From Thermoplasmata archaeon (GTDB lineage: Archaea; Thermoplasmatota; Thermoplasmata; Thermoplasmatales; Thermoplasmataceae), in assembly GCA_021826835.1 (NCBI GenBank), contig JAKAYH010000052.1, positions 1 to 10,042 on the forward strand: a stretch of 10,042 nt of DNA, read 5' to 3'. A program made the translations under genes and the position numbers. Positions 1 to 5,773 of the stretch are shown here, in pieces; within the stretch, counting starts at the first letter, position 1, and each line of letters starts with the position of its first letter. The notes beneath the pieces were generated by a model that did no database searches, was not told where the DNA came from, and saw nothing but the letters and a program-made list of their open reading frames with translations.

Positions 1-481
1 TTGCAATTTCTTTTGTTTGACCTCTCCTGCAAATAGAACCAATACCTAATCTTTCTGTCAATAGTCCCTGTTCTTTAATTCTATCAAGGTTTTCCAGATA
101 GTCTGAAACTTCCCATCCTTGCACGACCATCTGAGTATTTGCATTTAGGTCCCGTAATTTGATCTGGTTCTGAATTGTCATTTCTTGAGCTTCCCTTGAG
201 TTGTATTTTCCGTTATTCCTGACTGAAGGTTCACACGGATAGTCCATTGTCCATACTATATCCGGCTTCCATTTTTCTATTCCTTCCGCATATTCCTGAG
301 GAGAATAGGGATATCGTCCGTACTTCAAAATCACGACAAAAGCCCCGGAGTCCATCATCAAAGGTTTTTCTATTTCCCATGCCTTCTTTAATGTTCTTGT
401 GAAATTATATGAGAGCATTATTCTTGGGAGATATGGGACGGGCCAATGCCAAGCCGTTCCGTAATAAAATTCAGTCATCAT
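1..481 (-). CDS. dpdA: DpdA-like 7-deazaguanine DNA transglycosylase (partial, C-terminus outside window)
   Basis: Enzymes of this family, relatives of tRNA-guanine transglycosylase (TGT), replace guanine in DNA by a 7-deazaguanine such as preQ0; in phages and haloviruses this protects DNA from restriction. Visible are 160 residues from ATG 481. TGT-like landmarks are in the right order: MDSGAF (D44, the TGT general-acid/base aspartate region), PDIVWTMDYPCEP (D80, substrate-binding aspartate), VVQGW (Q121-G122), and GIGSICRR (146-153), a signature I associate with phage DpdA rather than with tRNA enzymes. The nucleophile aspartate would lie beyond the left edge. An SD-like GAGG lies about 9 bases before the start, inside the preceding small gene, whose stop overlaps this start; ATG 478 is an alternative. 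No preQ0 synthesis gene is seen here; an archaeal host makes preQ0 for archaeosine. The assignment rests on motif recognition; a TGT-like protein of other specificity is the alternative. Confidence 0.72.
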   Translation of the reverse strand, partial: MMTEFYYGTAWHWPVPYLPRIMLSYNFTRTLKKAWEIEKPLMMDSGAFVVILKYGRYPYSPQEYAEGIEKWKPDIVWTMDYPCEPSVRNNGKYNSREAQEMTIQNQIKLRDLNANTQMVVQGWEVSDYLENLDRIKEQGLLTERLGIGSICRRGQTKEIA

Positions 482-635
482 TCAAAAAATCCTCTCTGCA
501 TAAATCTGAATGAATGAAACTATTTAATTCCCTAACGATCTCTTCTCTCCGTTTTTGAACATAAACCGTATTACCGGTTTTCATATATTCATCTAACATT
601 TTAGATGTAAATCCGATAAATCTTTGCATATTCAT
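471..635 (-). CDS. Small hypothetical protein upstream of and overlapping dpdA
   Basis: This 54-residue protein is not recognised. It starts MNMQRFIGF, is highly charged, contains one likely long helix (about residues 10-45) and ends in LCREDFLNDD. Its start at 635 is well supported: a GAGGT Shine-Dalgarno site (plus-strand 645-649) lies 9 bases upstream, and a TATA-like element (669-682) is placed to start a short leader. Its last codons overlap the dpdA start by 8-11 bases, so the two are probably translationally coupled and transcribed from one promoter. The overlap suggests a joint function with DpdA, but nothing in the sequence shows what it is. Confidence 0.7.
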   Translation of the reverse strand: MNMQRFIGFTSKMLDEYMKTGNTVYVQKRREEIVRELNSFIHSDLCREDFLNDD

Positions 636-668
636 TTTATTTTTACCTCAAATATTAGATAACATAGA

Positions 669-682
669 TGTATATAATATTT
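669..682 (-). promoter_or_regulatory. Minus-strand TATA-like promoter for the small gene and dpdA
   Basis: Read on the minus strand this is AAATATTATATACA, a good archaeal TATA-box candidate. Transcription would begin about 25 bases downstream, near 650, giving a leader of about 14 bases that carries the GAGGT site of the 471-635 gene. It lies back to back with the plus-strand promoter at 695-702. Confidence 0.5.
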
Positions 683-694
683 GCTAACTAATGC

Positions 695-702
695 TTATAT
701 AT
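695..702 (+). promoter_or_regulatory. TATA box of the replication operon
   Basis: TTATATAT is centred about 24 bases before ATG 723, which is the spacing expected for a leaderless archaeal transcript starting at or next to the start codon. It supports 723 as the true start of the AbrB-like gene, because the in-frame upstream ATG at 681 lies upstream of this box. Confidence 0.6.
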
Positions 703-722
703 TAGATAGTATTCATATCTTC

Positions 723-863
723 ATGGAAATTAGAGAAGTAGAAAAAGATGCAATCGTGAAAGTTCGATCTAATAGTTTGGTTATTCTGCTTGATCCAGAA
801 ACCAGGCAGATGCTTGGCATTAATAAGGGAGACAGGGTGCATATCCACATAAGGAAGGCATGA
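723..863 (+). CDS. AbrB/MazE-like swapped-hairpin DNA-binding protein
   Basis: This 46-residue protein begins MEIREVEKDAIVKVRSNSLV and continues with a proline-containing turn, a short helix (ETRQMLGI) and a GDRVHIHI strand. This is the layout of the AbrB/MazE/SpoVT hairpin domain: a strand with N-S-L-V, then PExR, then lGI..GD.V. Such domains bind DNA as dimers and in archaea often act as small autoregulators. I prefer start 723 over the in-frame ATG at 681 because the TATA box at 695-702 places the mRNA start at 723 and because the domain begins there. It is the first gene of the replication operon, 4 bases before the primase-polymerase gene, so it may control replication genes and, from the divergent promoter, also dpdA. 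An antitoxin role is less likely because no toxin gene follows. Confidence 0.72.
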   Translation: MEIREVEKDAIVKVRSNSLVILLDPETRQMLGINKGDRVHIHIRKA

Positions 864-867
864 GAAC

Positions 868-1677
868 ATGATGATTCCTGACCAATTACTCAGGGGAGAT
901 ATCGGTTATTTAATCGTCAAATCTCATGGCAAAGAGCCTGTTGAGAAAGCATGGCAAAACAATCTTTATGAAGGATATGAAGACAGATTTTTAGACGCTT
1001 TAAATAAAGGGTTTAACTATGGAATATCACCACTAACACGAAAAATCGCTATTGTAGATGGCGATACAGAAGAAATAAGGAAGGCGATGGAAAACCTGCG
1101 AGAAACTTTTTGGTACTCAACAGGAAAAGGAGTTCAATATGTTTTTGAATTAACTTACGGACTTGAAAAAAATATGCCTTTGATCGGGGGTGCTTATGTA
1201 AAAACGTTAGGCGGTTATGCTGTTGGGCCTGGAAGTATTCATCCTAACGGAAAGAAATATGGGGAGGCAATGTCAGAGAATAATATTGCTATGGAAGATT
1301 ATGACAAATTCATGGAAGTGATAAAACCTTTTATTTTAATAAAAAAAACAGATATTAATCCAACACAAAACTTCGATAAACCTAAATCATACACTCATGG
1401 AGAAGTTCAAAAATTAATTGAAAGCATTGAAGACGTTTGGGCTGAAAGAGACGGAATGCGACATGATCTGACCCTTGCACTTGTAGGCACAATGAAAAGA
1501 TACGGTTGGAGTGAAGCAGACGCAATGAATATGATTGCCGGGCTGGTTCAAAAGACAGGTAAAGGCAGGGAACACATAATCCAGGTGCAGTGGATTTACA
1601 GGCATGGCGGTGGCAGAGAATATGGAATACCTACACTCCTGGCAATAAGAGACGGAACATGGAAGGCGAGATCATGA
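868..1677 (+). CDS. Archaeal-type primase-polymerase (PrimPol) with PriCT-like C-terminal domain
   Basis: This 269-residue protein is expected to start, and perhaps extend, DNA strands during replication of the element. The N-terminal part matches the bifunctional primase/polymerase domain of archaeal plasmids: IAIVDGD with D64 and D66, a glycine turn STGKGVQYVF (84-93), and GGYAVGPGSIHPNGKKY (115-131), the usual PxSxHP-G signature. Residues about 175-260 form a helical domain with ERDGMRHDLTLALVG and R/G-rich end, like the primase C-terminal (PriCT) domain. Two expected catalytic positions look changed: glutamine Q90 where histidine is usual, and tyrosine Y110 where a third acidic residue is usual. 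That alignment is by eye. The start has GGAAGG (853-858) at suitable distance; ATG 871 is also possible. The stop overlaps the helicase start by ATGA. Confidence 0.8.
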   Translation: MMIPDQLLRGDIGYLIVKSHGKEPVEKAWQNNLYEGYEDRFLDALNKGFNYGISPLTRKIAIVDGDTEEIRKAMENLRETFWYSTGKGVQYVFELTYGLEKNMPLIGGAYVKTLGGYAVGPGSIHPNGKKYGEAMSENNIAMEDYDKFMEVIKPFILIKKTDINPTQNFDKPKSYTHGEVQKLIESIEDVWAERDGMRHDLTLALVGTMKRYGWSEADAMNMIAGLVQKTGKGREHIIQVQWIYRHGGGREYGIPTLLAIRDGTWKARS

Positions 1678-3431
1678 GTATTGAAGATTTTATTAATAAT
1701 GTAAAGACAAATCCCTTGCAGAGTGCTTTAAGTTCATTGCATGATATTGAAAAAGAAGATCAACAACTATTCGAGACATTGAGAGAAAAAATCGAATATA
1801 ACACAGAAGATATGGAAAAAATAAACGCACTGTTAGGAAAATACAAGGAACAGATACCTAACGATCTATATGAAGCAGTCATGCAATATTCAGAGACAAA
1901 CAGGCCAGCTGATATAATCGCACCTATTGACCCTGAGGAAGGGATATATGCAAAAATATGGAACGGGGAATTTGGGAAAATTGCCTATGCAACTCAGAGA
2001 AAAGAAGAGATAATAATCAGATGGAACGGATATATTCTTGGGGTTGTTTTGGTTGATGAAAGATCAGAGGCTTATGCAATCAAATACAGGTATAACGACA
2101 GGGAAAAAACAGTACCAGCAAACATATTTTTATCATTCGCAAAACAGCGATTCTTTCTTTCAACAGGAGACGCTAAAAAACTCAGGGAAATTATAGATGC
2201 ATACATGATGAACGAAATAAAGGAAGGCAGGTTCACGGAAGGGGGCTACTCATTAATCTATGTATCAGATGATAAAATCGTTGTAGATTATCCAGATGTT
2301 CCGATCGCAGACGTTTTAAAATTATTGAGAGACTACCATGACAAATCCACGAAGCCTGAGGCTTACAGGGCTATGCTTTCCTTCTGCCTTTTAGCTCCAT
2401 TGCATTATTACATTAAGAAAAAAACTTCAAAAGGAATACAGACTCCTTTGATGTTATTGTCCGGAAAAACAGGATCCGGAAAAACTCCTATGACCTATAT
2501 TTTTGTTGGCAAGGGCTATGGCATGCAGAAGGAAGAATATGTTTTTGGCCTGAATATGATAGATAAAATTTTCACATTCACATCGTTTCTTGCACAGACA
2601 AATATACCAATAGTACTGGACGATATAGGAATGGGCTGGGTTGTGAAATACCATGAGCATATCAAATCATATATGCAATCTTCATATTTTGGAGCAAGGG
2701 GAAATGCAGACCAGACGGTCAATATTTACAAAGGAGTTGCAACTTTTATCATGACCATGAATGATGATTATGTAGGCGACAGCGACCCAGCATTTACCAA
2801 AAGATTAATATATATCCCATATACAGAAAAAGACTCGGAAAAAGTTGATAAAGCTGCCTATCTGAAATTTATGGAAACACTGCCGGACGGGTTTATGTAT
2901 ATGCTGACAAGAAAAATACTTCACGGAATAGATATCCAGGAACTGATGAACACTGTTGAAAATTTCAGTACGGCTGACGACTGGGTTAATTACGGCATTG
3001 ATTTGATAAATAACGAATGCTTTTTGAATGGCGTAGATGTTTTTCCAAAATTCCGTTCAGGAGAAGCCTCAGCAACCTCATACACAAGGGATATAGTGGA
3101 AAGTATGATAAATGAATGGGAAAGGAAGAATACAATGACATTCCCAGGTGGATCCTTTGCTTATGGAAACATAGAAGTTGAAGATGACAAGGATCGAATT
3201 CACATATATTTTACATCACTTGGTTTAAAAAAAGTGTTAAATAATTTTGGCAACAATGCTATGCCGTATCAGACCGCTACCGAATTTCTTAATGCAATAA
3301 TGAAAACACAAACCGATCTAAGAGTTGAAAAGAATAGTAAGGGAGAATTGCTCACTACAAAGAGAATAAGCGGGAAAATGTATCCTATTAAAGCATATCA
3401 TATCTCAAAGAAAAAAGATGTGGAACTATGA
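1674..3431 (+). CDS. Replicative helicase, AAA+/SF3-like ATPase
   Basis: This 585-residue protein should unwind DNA beside the primase-polymerase. The ATPase core is clear: Walker A GKTGSGKT (264-271), Walker B IPIVLDDIG with D316-D317, a sensor-1-like FIMTMND (N363) and a likely arginine finger in TKRLIYIPY (R377). About 250 residues before the core contain a charged helical start (DIEKEDQQLFETLREKIEY) and a beta-rich part. About 200 residues after it probably include a winged-helix region near the C-terminus. I chose ATG 1674 because GGAAGG lies 7 bases upstream and the start overlaps the primase stop; the frame is open back to 1590 inside the primase gene, but the earlier ATG lacks such context. 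The order PrimPol-helicase is familiar from archaeal plasmids and viruses. The exact helicase family cannot be settled by eye. Confidence 0.82.
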   Translation: MSIEDFINNVKTNPLQSALSSLHDIEKEDQQLFETLREKIEYNTEDMEKINALLGKYKEQIPNDLYEAVMQYSETNRPADIIAPIDPEEGIYAKIWNGEFGKIAYATQRKEEIIIRWNGYILGVVLVDERSEAYAIKYRYNDREKTVPANIFLSFAKQRFFLSTGDAKKLREIIDAYMMNEIKEGRFTEGGYSLIYVSDDKIVVDYPDVPIADVLKLLRDYHDKSTKPEAYRAMLSFCLLAPLHYYIKKKTSKGIQTPLMLLSGKTGSGKTPMTYIFVGKGYGMQKEEYVFGLNMIDKIFTFTSFLAQTNIPIVLDDIGMGWVVKYHEHIKSYMQSSYFGARGNADQTVNIYKGVATFIMTMNDDYVGDSDPAFTKRLIYIPYTEKDSEKVDKAAYLKFMETLPDGFMYMLTRKILHGIDIQELMNTVENFSTADDWVNYGIDLINNECFLNGVDVFPKFRSGEASATSYTRDIVESMINEWERKNTMTFPGGSFAYGNIEVEDDKDRIHIYFTSLGLKKVLNNFGNNAMPYQTATEFLNAIMKTQTDLRVEKNSKGELLTTKRISGKMYPIKAYHISKKKDVEL

Positions 3432-3982
3432 GTAAATATTTATACTCCCAAGATATCTATTACATGATGAATTCTTTGCCAAGTCCTGAAAAACCTGTTT
3501 CTCAACCCTTAGGACTTGGCAATGGCATACTTAATATCGTTTTTTCGATATCGGCAAAGTTGATTTCTCATGTAGTAATTTTCTTTGGTTTAGATACAAA
3601 TGGGAAAATTCAGGGTCTCCAAGCAAAATGTAGTAATTTTTTGACCTATTACTACATGAATTACTACAAAAATTACTACATCAAAAATTCCCTGATTTTC
3701 GGCGTCCAGAAATCAAATATCGGAAAATGTAGTAATGATTTGAAAAACAAGATACACATGCGCGCACGCGCATGCATGTGTATTAAAAAAAATTACTACT
3801 TACTACATGAGGGTCTAAAATTAAAAAAAATACAGTCAGATACAGAAAAAAATGATGTAGTAATTTTTGTAGTAATCGATAAAAAAAAATTACTACATGT
3901 CTTGAAGAATACGAAAAAAGCGTTTTTATCAAGAATGTATTATACAGGTAAAAATTACTACATTTTCAAACCGATACATTGA
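3428..3982 (+). CDS. Doubtful ORF running through the repeat region
   Basis: An open frame of 184 codons begins with an ATGA overlap on the helicase stop. For coding: the overlap is typical of this operon, and so long a frame without stops is unlikely in DNA this rich in A and T. The five forward repeat copies, which hold TAG TAA in one frame, all avoid that frame. Against: there is no clear ribosome site, composition is odd (runs of N-Y-Y, I and K), part of it is the 32-bp alternating tract (read as MRARACMCI), and the protein resembles nothing I know. Inverted copies read NYYM, NYYK and NYYI. It could be a short real gene whose 3' part contains an origin, a decayed gene, or no gene at all. 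Confidence 0.33.
   Translation: MSKYLYSQDIYYMMNSLPSPEKPVSQPLGLGNGILNIVFSISAKLISHVVIFFGLDTNGKIQGLQAKCSNFLTYYYMNYYKNYYIKNSLIFGVQKSNIGKCSNDLKNKIHMRARACMCIKKNYYLLHEGLKLKKIQSDTEKNDVVIFVVIDKKKLLHVLKNTKKAFLSRMYYTGKNYYIFKPIH
3476..3522. repeat. Perfect 12-bp inverted repeat with 23-base spacer
   Basis: TTGCCAAGTCCT (3476-3487) is exactly complementary to AGGACTTGGCAA (3511-3522). It stands just behind the helicase gene and before the TGTAGTAAT array. It could be a cruciform, a protein-binding site of the origin, or an mRNA hairpin ending or protecting the replication transcript. There is no T-run directly after it, so it is not a plain terminator. Confidence 0.65.
3534..3551. repeat. Small hairpin ATATCG-T6-CGATAT
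   Basis: A 6-bp stem (3534-3539 with 3546-3551) flanks a loop of six T. It follows the larger inverted repeat by 11 bases and precedes the first TGTAGTAAT copy. It may be part of the same origin-like structure or a weak termination signal. Confidence 0.4.
3571..3962. repeat. Iteron-like array of TGTAGTAAT / ATTACTACA (candidate replication origin or partition site)
   Basis: Forward copies TGTAGTAAT lie at 3571-3579, 3629-3637, 3728-3736, 3856-3864 and 3868-3876. Reverse copies ATTACTACA lie at 3648-3656, 3660-3668, 3672-3680, 3889-3897 and 3954-3962, with two near-copies at 3792-3799 and 3800-3807. Three reverse copies and one forward pair are spaced exactly 12 bp. Facing pairs 3629/3648 and 3868/3889 can form hairpins with loops of 10 and 12 bases. 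I did not find the 9-mer elsewhere in the window. Iterons next to replication genes usually bind the replication initiator; a partition or silencing site is the other choice. No function is shown directly. Confidence 0.8.
3752..3783. other. 32-bp alternating purine-pyrimidine tract (Z-DNA-prone, partly palindromic)
   Basis: Every base from 3752 to 3783 alternates purine and pyrimidine without a break. The centre is CG-rich (CGCGCACGCGCATGC), although the surroundings are strongly AT-rich. The ends ATACACATG and CATGTGTAT are complementary, so the tract can also form a hairpin. Such tracts can flip to left-handed Z-DNA under negative supercoiling. It lies in the middle of the iteron-like array, between the copies at 3728 and 3792. 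Confidence 0.7.
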
Positions 3983-3984
3983 TG

Positions 3985-4005
3985 TTTTTTATTTTTATAT
4001 TTTTT
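3985..4005 (+). terminator. Oligo-T tract, probable terminator of the replication operon
   Basis: This stretch is almost pure T with three short A interruptions: T6, T5 and T6 runs. Archaeal transcription often stops at such oligo-T runs without a hairpin. It comes just after the 3428-3982 frame and before a stretch without genes. Confidence 0.5.
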
Positions 4006-4227
4006 ACAACTCTTAGGAGTTAGAGATTAAGGCAGATGTCATGATTGGTCTAACCTATTGCCATAACCATCGAAAGCAACGTTAAAATTACGTTTTCTAT
4101 CACCATGAAAAAGAATTTACATAAACTAATTCAATGGTAGTGATCCTATGCCTAAAATCTTTTTTAAATTAACGATATATAATTATCAAAAGAAAAGGCT
4201 TAATAATAACTATCATATCTATGTTAT
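4006..4227. other. Intergenic stretch without a recognisable gene
   Basis: No convincing coding frame, tRNA or rRNA is visible. It contains a short hairpin AACTC-TTAG-GAGTT (4008-4021), a loose inverted repeat AACGT...ACGTT near 4079-4095, a T6 run near 4160, and two TATA-like elements serving the next gene. A small RNA between about 4020 and 4160 is possible but not supported by any family signature. Confidence 0.4.
4170..4208 (+). promoter_or_regulatory. Promoter of the 4228-5754 unit
   Basis: Two TATA candidates are present. TTAATAATA (4200-4208) is centred about 24 bases before ATG 4228 and would give a leaderless mRNA, as at the other promoters here. ATATATAA (4175-4182) is stronger in sequence but would give a leader of about 20 bases without a ribosome site. 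The latter lies in the 13-mer TAACGATATATAA (4170-4182), which recurs at 9751-9763. Confidence 0.45.
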
Positions 4228-4539
4228 ATGAAAGGCTACGGAACTATAAGGGAAGTTAAAACCGCCAAGTCTGTGTCTATTTCTACAGATAAGGGAGAAA
4301 GTATTGTAAATGAGTTTACCGGAAGTTATAATTGGGCAAGACTTCATGGTAAAATAGAGGTAAAACTAAAAGTGGCTGGGAAAAGCATAACGCTTTTAGA
4401 ACTTGATGAGGCCGATTATGCCAGGCTTGGAATTAATGTCAAGGCGAATGATGAGATTAAGGAAGTATATCAGAAGCAGATTGATGCGAAGGAGATACTT
4501 CTTGAAGCACAGACAGAATACACAGAGGAAGATGAATAA
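4228..4539 (+). CDS. Hypothetical protein, first gene of the 4228-5754 unit
   Basis: This 103-residue protein is not recognised. The first two thirds look beta-rich, with alternating strands such as KSVSISTDKGESIVNEF and GKIEVKLKVAGKSITLLEL. The last 35 residues form an acidic helix ending EYTEEDE. It has no Shine-Dalgarno site, which agrees with a leaderless start. The gene leads a run of four more genes on the same strand with gaps of only a few bases. An N-terminal beta domain with acidic tail could suit a DNA- or protein-binding accessory protein, but that is a guess. Confidence 0.7.
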   Translation: MKGYGTIREVKTAKSVSISTDKGESIVNEFTGSYNWARLHGKIEVKLKVAGKSITLLELDEADYARLGINVKANDEIKEVYQKQIDAKEILLEAQTEYTEEDE

Positions 4540-4541
4540 AC

Positions 4542-4769
4542 ATGCAGGTCATAAAAAGGGAAACAAAACCTTTTTCAATTCAGGAGCCGGAACATAATAA
4601 TAGGTTTCAGGTTTCATTAAACAGTGATGGAATGCTTGTAATGAGAATGTATAAGCCCAAAGAGACTGCTGAAGAAAAATTAAACCCGTCAGAAGAAACG
4701 CTTATCGTTCTTACAAGTTATGAGACTGACACTCTTATCCACTTTATCCAGAACTTAAGGCAACTGTGA
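4542..4769 (+). CDS. Hypothetical protein (75 aa)
   Basis: It is not recognised. Residues about 20-37 (NRFQVSLNSDGMLVMRMY) and 52-58 look like beta strands, and the end (TDTLIHFIQNLRQL) like an amphipathic helix, so this is probably one small alpha/beta domain. It starts 2 bases after the preceding stop, with GAGGAAGATG upstream as a likely ribosome site, so it is cotranscribed with its neighbours. Confidence 0.7.
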   Translation: MQVIKRETKPFSIQEPEHNNRFQVSLNSDGMLVMRMYKPKETAEEKLNPSEETLIVLTSYETDTLIHFIQNLRQL

Positions 4770-4778
4770 GGGGTTTAA

Positions 4779-5144
4779 ATGAGCAAAACAGATGAAAAGA
4801 TAGATGCGTTAAAGAAAGAGATTGATGCACTGAACTCTAAATTAGAGTCTAAATCTAATTTAGATTTTATTCAACCCGTTTTTTCTTCCTTGTATGAAAC
4901 CATTAGAGATCAATTGAATAAACACTCTATTGCTCAGGAACTTATAGATGAAGGGGCTTTTGATGTGGCAAAGTCATACATAGATTTTCTTAAAGAAAAG
5001 AAAAATAAAGATTATCAGGGAGAAGTGGTAGTGAAGGCTATTAAAACGGTCTCTCCTATTGGAAAGAAAACAATGAAAAAGAACAACAGTGCTGATTTTG
5101 GCCCTGACACAAAAGGAACTAAAACCTCTGGCTTCTGCGAATAA
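4779..5144 (+). CDS. Coiled-coil hypothetical protein (121 aa)
   Basis: A GAGGGG ribosome site precedes ATG 4779 by 7 bases. Residues about 3-28 (DEKIDALKKEIDALNSKLES) show a heptad pattern of a coiled coil, so it probably forms oligomers. A middle helical part (LYETIRDQLNKHSIAQELIDEGAFDVAKSYIDFLKE) follows, and the tail from about residue 85 is basic and likely unfolded. No family is recognised. An 11-bp inverted repeat lies within the coiled-coil codons. Confidence 0.7.
   Translation: MSKTDEKIDALKKEIDALNSKLESKSNLDFIQPVFSSLYETIRDQLNKHSIAQELIDEGAFDVAKSYIDFLKEKKNKDYQGEVVVKAIKTVSPIGKKTMKKNNSADFGPDTKGTKTSGFCE
4836..4864. repeat. 11-bp inverted repeat inside the coiled-coil gene
   Basis: TCTAAATTAGA (4836-4846) and TCTAATTTAGA (4854-4864) are exact reverse complements separated by 7 bases; the spacer again contains TCTAAA. 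It reads as residues within the coiled-coil region, so it may simply reflect repeated L-E/L-D codons, but it could also form an mRNA hairpin. Confidence 0.5.
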
Positions 5145-5173
5145 AGAAAGCGAAAAAGAAAATAAGGATAAAA

Positions 5174-5362
5174 ATGATCTGTAAAAATTGTGGTTATGAG
5201 ATAAAAATAGATACACAAACGATGGTAGATAAAAAATTTATTACCGTAGATATAGACATATCTCATGCTCACACTTCTTTATTTAGTACGAATGAAGGAT
5301 TGCGTCTTATATGTACAGAATGCGGTTGTGAAGAGGCCGATATAGAGGCGGTATATAATTGA
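5174..5362 (+). CDS. Small zinc-ribbon protein (62 aa)
   Basis: Two CxxC knuckles, C3-C6 (MICKNCGYEI) and C47-C50 (ICTECGC), frame a central beta region, the pattern of a zinc ribbon. Such small ribbons in viruses are usually DNA- or protein-binding accessory factors; the target here is unknown. AAGGAT lies about 7 bases before the start. The stop overlaps the next gene's TTG start (TTGA), and a strong AGAGGCGG site for that gene is inside its 3' end. Confidence 0.75.
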   Translation: MICKNCGYEIKIDTQTMVDKKFITVDIDISHAHTSLFSTNEGLRLICTECGCEEADIEAVYN

Positions 5363-5754
5363 ACCCAAGAAATCTCGAAAACACATTTATCGATAAAGTA
5401 TTAACACCGGCAGGATTTTTATCACAAAAGGCATTATTTTCTGTAAAGCGTCTTCCTGATGGCAGGACTATATCAAATCGTTCAGATTTTTTTGGATCCT
5501 GGGATATCATTTCTATTAAAGATAACAAGGTCTTTATGTTCCAGGTATGCACTGGAACAACGTATGCGGAACATGTCAGGACAATTGAAAAACGTTTCCC
5601 ATTCACTTCCAATCCCATACAGGTTATAGTCTATTATTTCAAGGAAAAAAACAGATGGAAATTTACACTTCATGTCAGGTCCCTTATAGGATGGCAAGAA
5701 GTTAAACCAGACGTTTTACTAAACCCTATTAATTCTAACGTTTCATTAAAGTAA
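5359..5754 (+). CDS. Putative PD-(D/E)XK-like nuclease, TTG start
   Basis: This 131-residue protein has the core of a restriction-endonuclease or Holliday-resolvase-like family often seen in phages: RSDFFGSWDII with D43 and D49, a strand with KVFMFQVCTG (Q62-V-C64), then H72 and a helix, then the strand IQVIVYYF and KWKFTLHVR-like end. In the classical motif the second part is E-x-K; here it is Q-V-C, a variant I recall in phage members but which may alter metal binding. The start is TTG 5359, overlapping the preceding stop as TTGA, with AGAGGCGG about 7 bases before it; there is no ATG in a better place. It ends the 4228-5754 unit. A role in recombination or DNA end processing is inference. 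Confidence 0.6.
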   Translation: MNPRNLENTFIDKVLTPAGFLSQKALFSVKRLPDGRTISNRSDFFGSWDIISIKDNKVFMFQVCTGTTYAEHVRTIEKRFPFTSNPIQVIVYYFKEKNRWKFTLHVRSLIGWQEVKPDVLLNPINSNVSLK

Positions 5755-5773
5755 AAATATCGTAATAACAACG

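Larger units (their letters stand above)
652..708. repeat. Direct repeat ATATTAGATA in the divergent promoter, possible operator
   Basis: The 10-bp sequence ATATTAGATA occurs at 652-661 and again at 699-708. The second copy overlaps the plus-strand TATA box; the first lies near the expected minus-strand transcription start. Paired copies over two divergent promoters would suit a regulator such as the AbrB-like protein encoded immediately downstream. That link is inference, and in AT-rich DNA a 10-bp repeat can arise by chance. Confidence 0.4.

Noticed and set aside
681..722. Longer N-terminus for the AbrB-like protein from ATG 681
   Set aside because: The TATA box at 695-702 lies inside this extension and the domain begins at 723.
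1590..1673. Helicase start at ATG 1590
   Set aside because: It lies deep within the PrimPol gene, while ATG 1674 has a good ribosome site and an ATGA overlap.
2454..2722. Minus-strand frames inside the helicase gene
   Set aside because: They are antisense to the ATPase core, have no ribosome sites and show no domain pattern.
3571..3962. CRISPR array
   Set aside because: Units are only 9 bp, occur in both orientations and have uneven spacing; no repeats of 24-37 bp with unique spacers.
4020..4140. tRNA or box C/D small RNA in the intergenic stretch
   Set aside because: No T-loop, acceptor pairing or matching C and D boxes could be found.
4974..5272. Minus-strand frames rich in F, L and Y, resembling a membrane protein
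   Set aside because: Hydrophobicity results from reading A-rich coding sequence in antisense; two plus-strand genes with ribosome sites cover the region.
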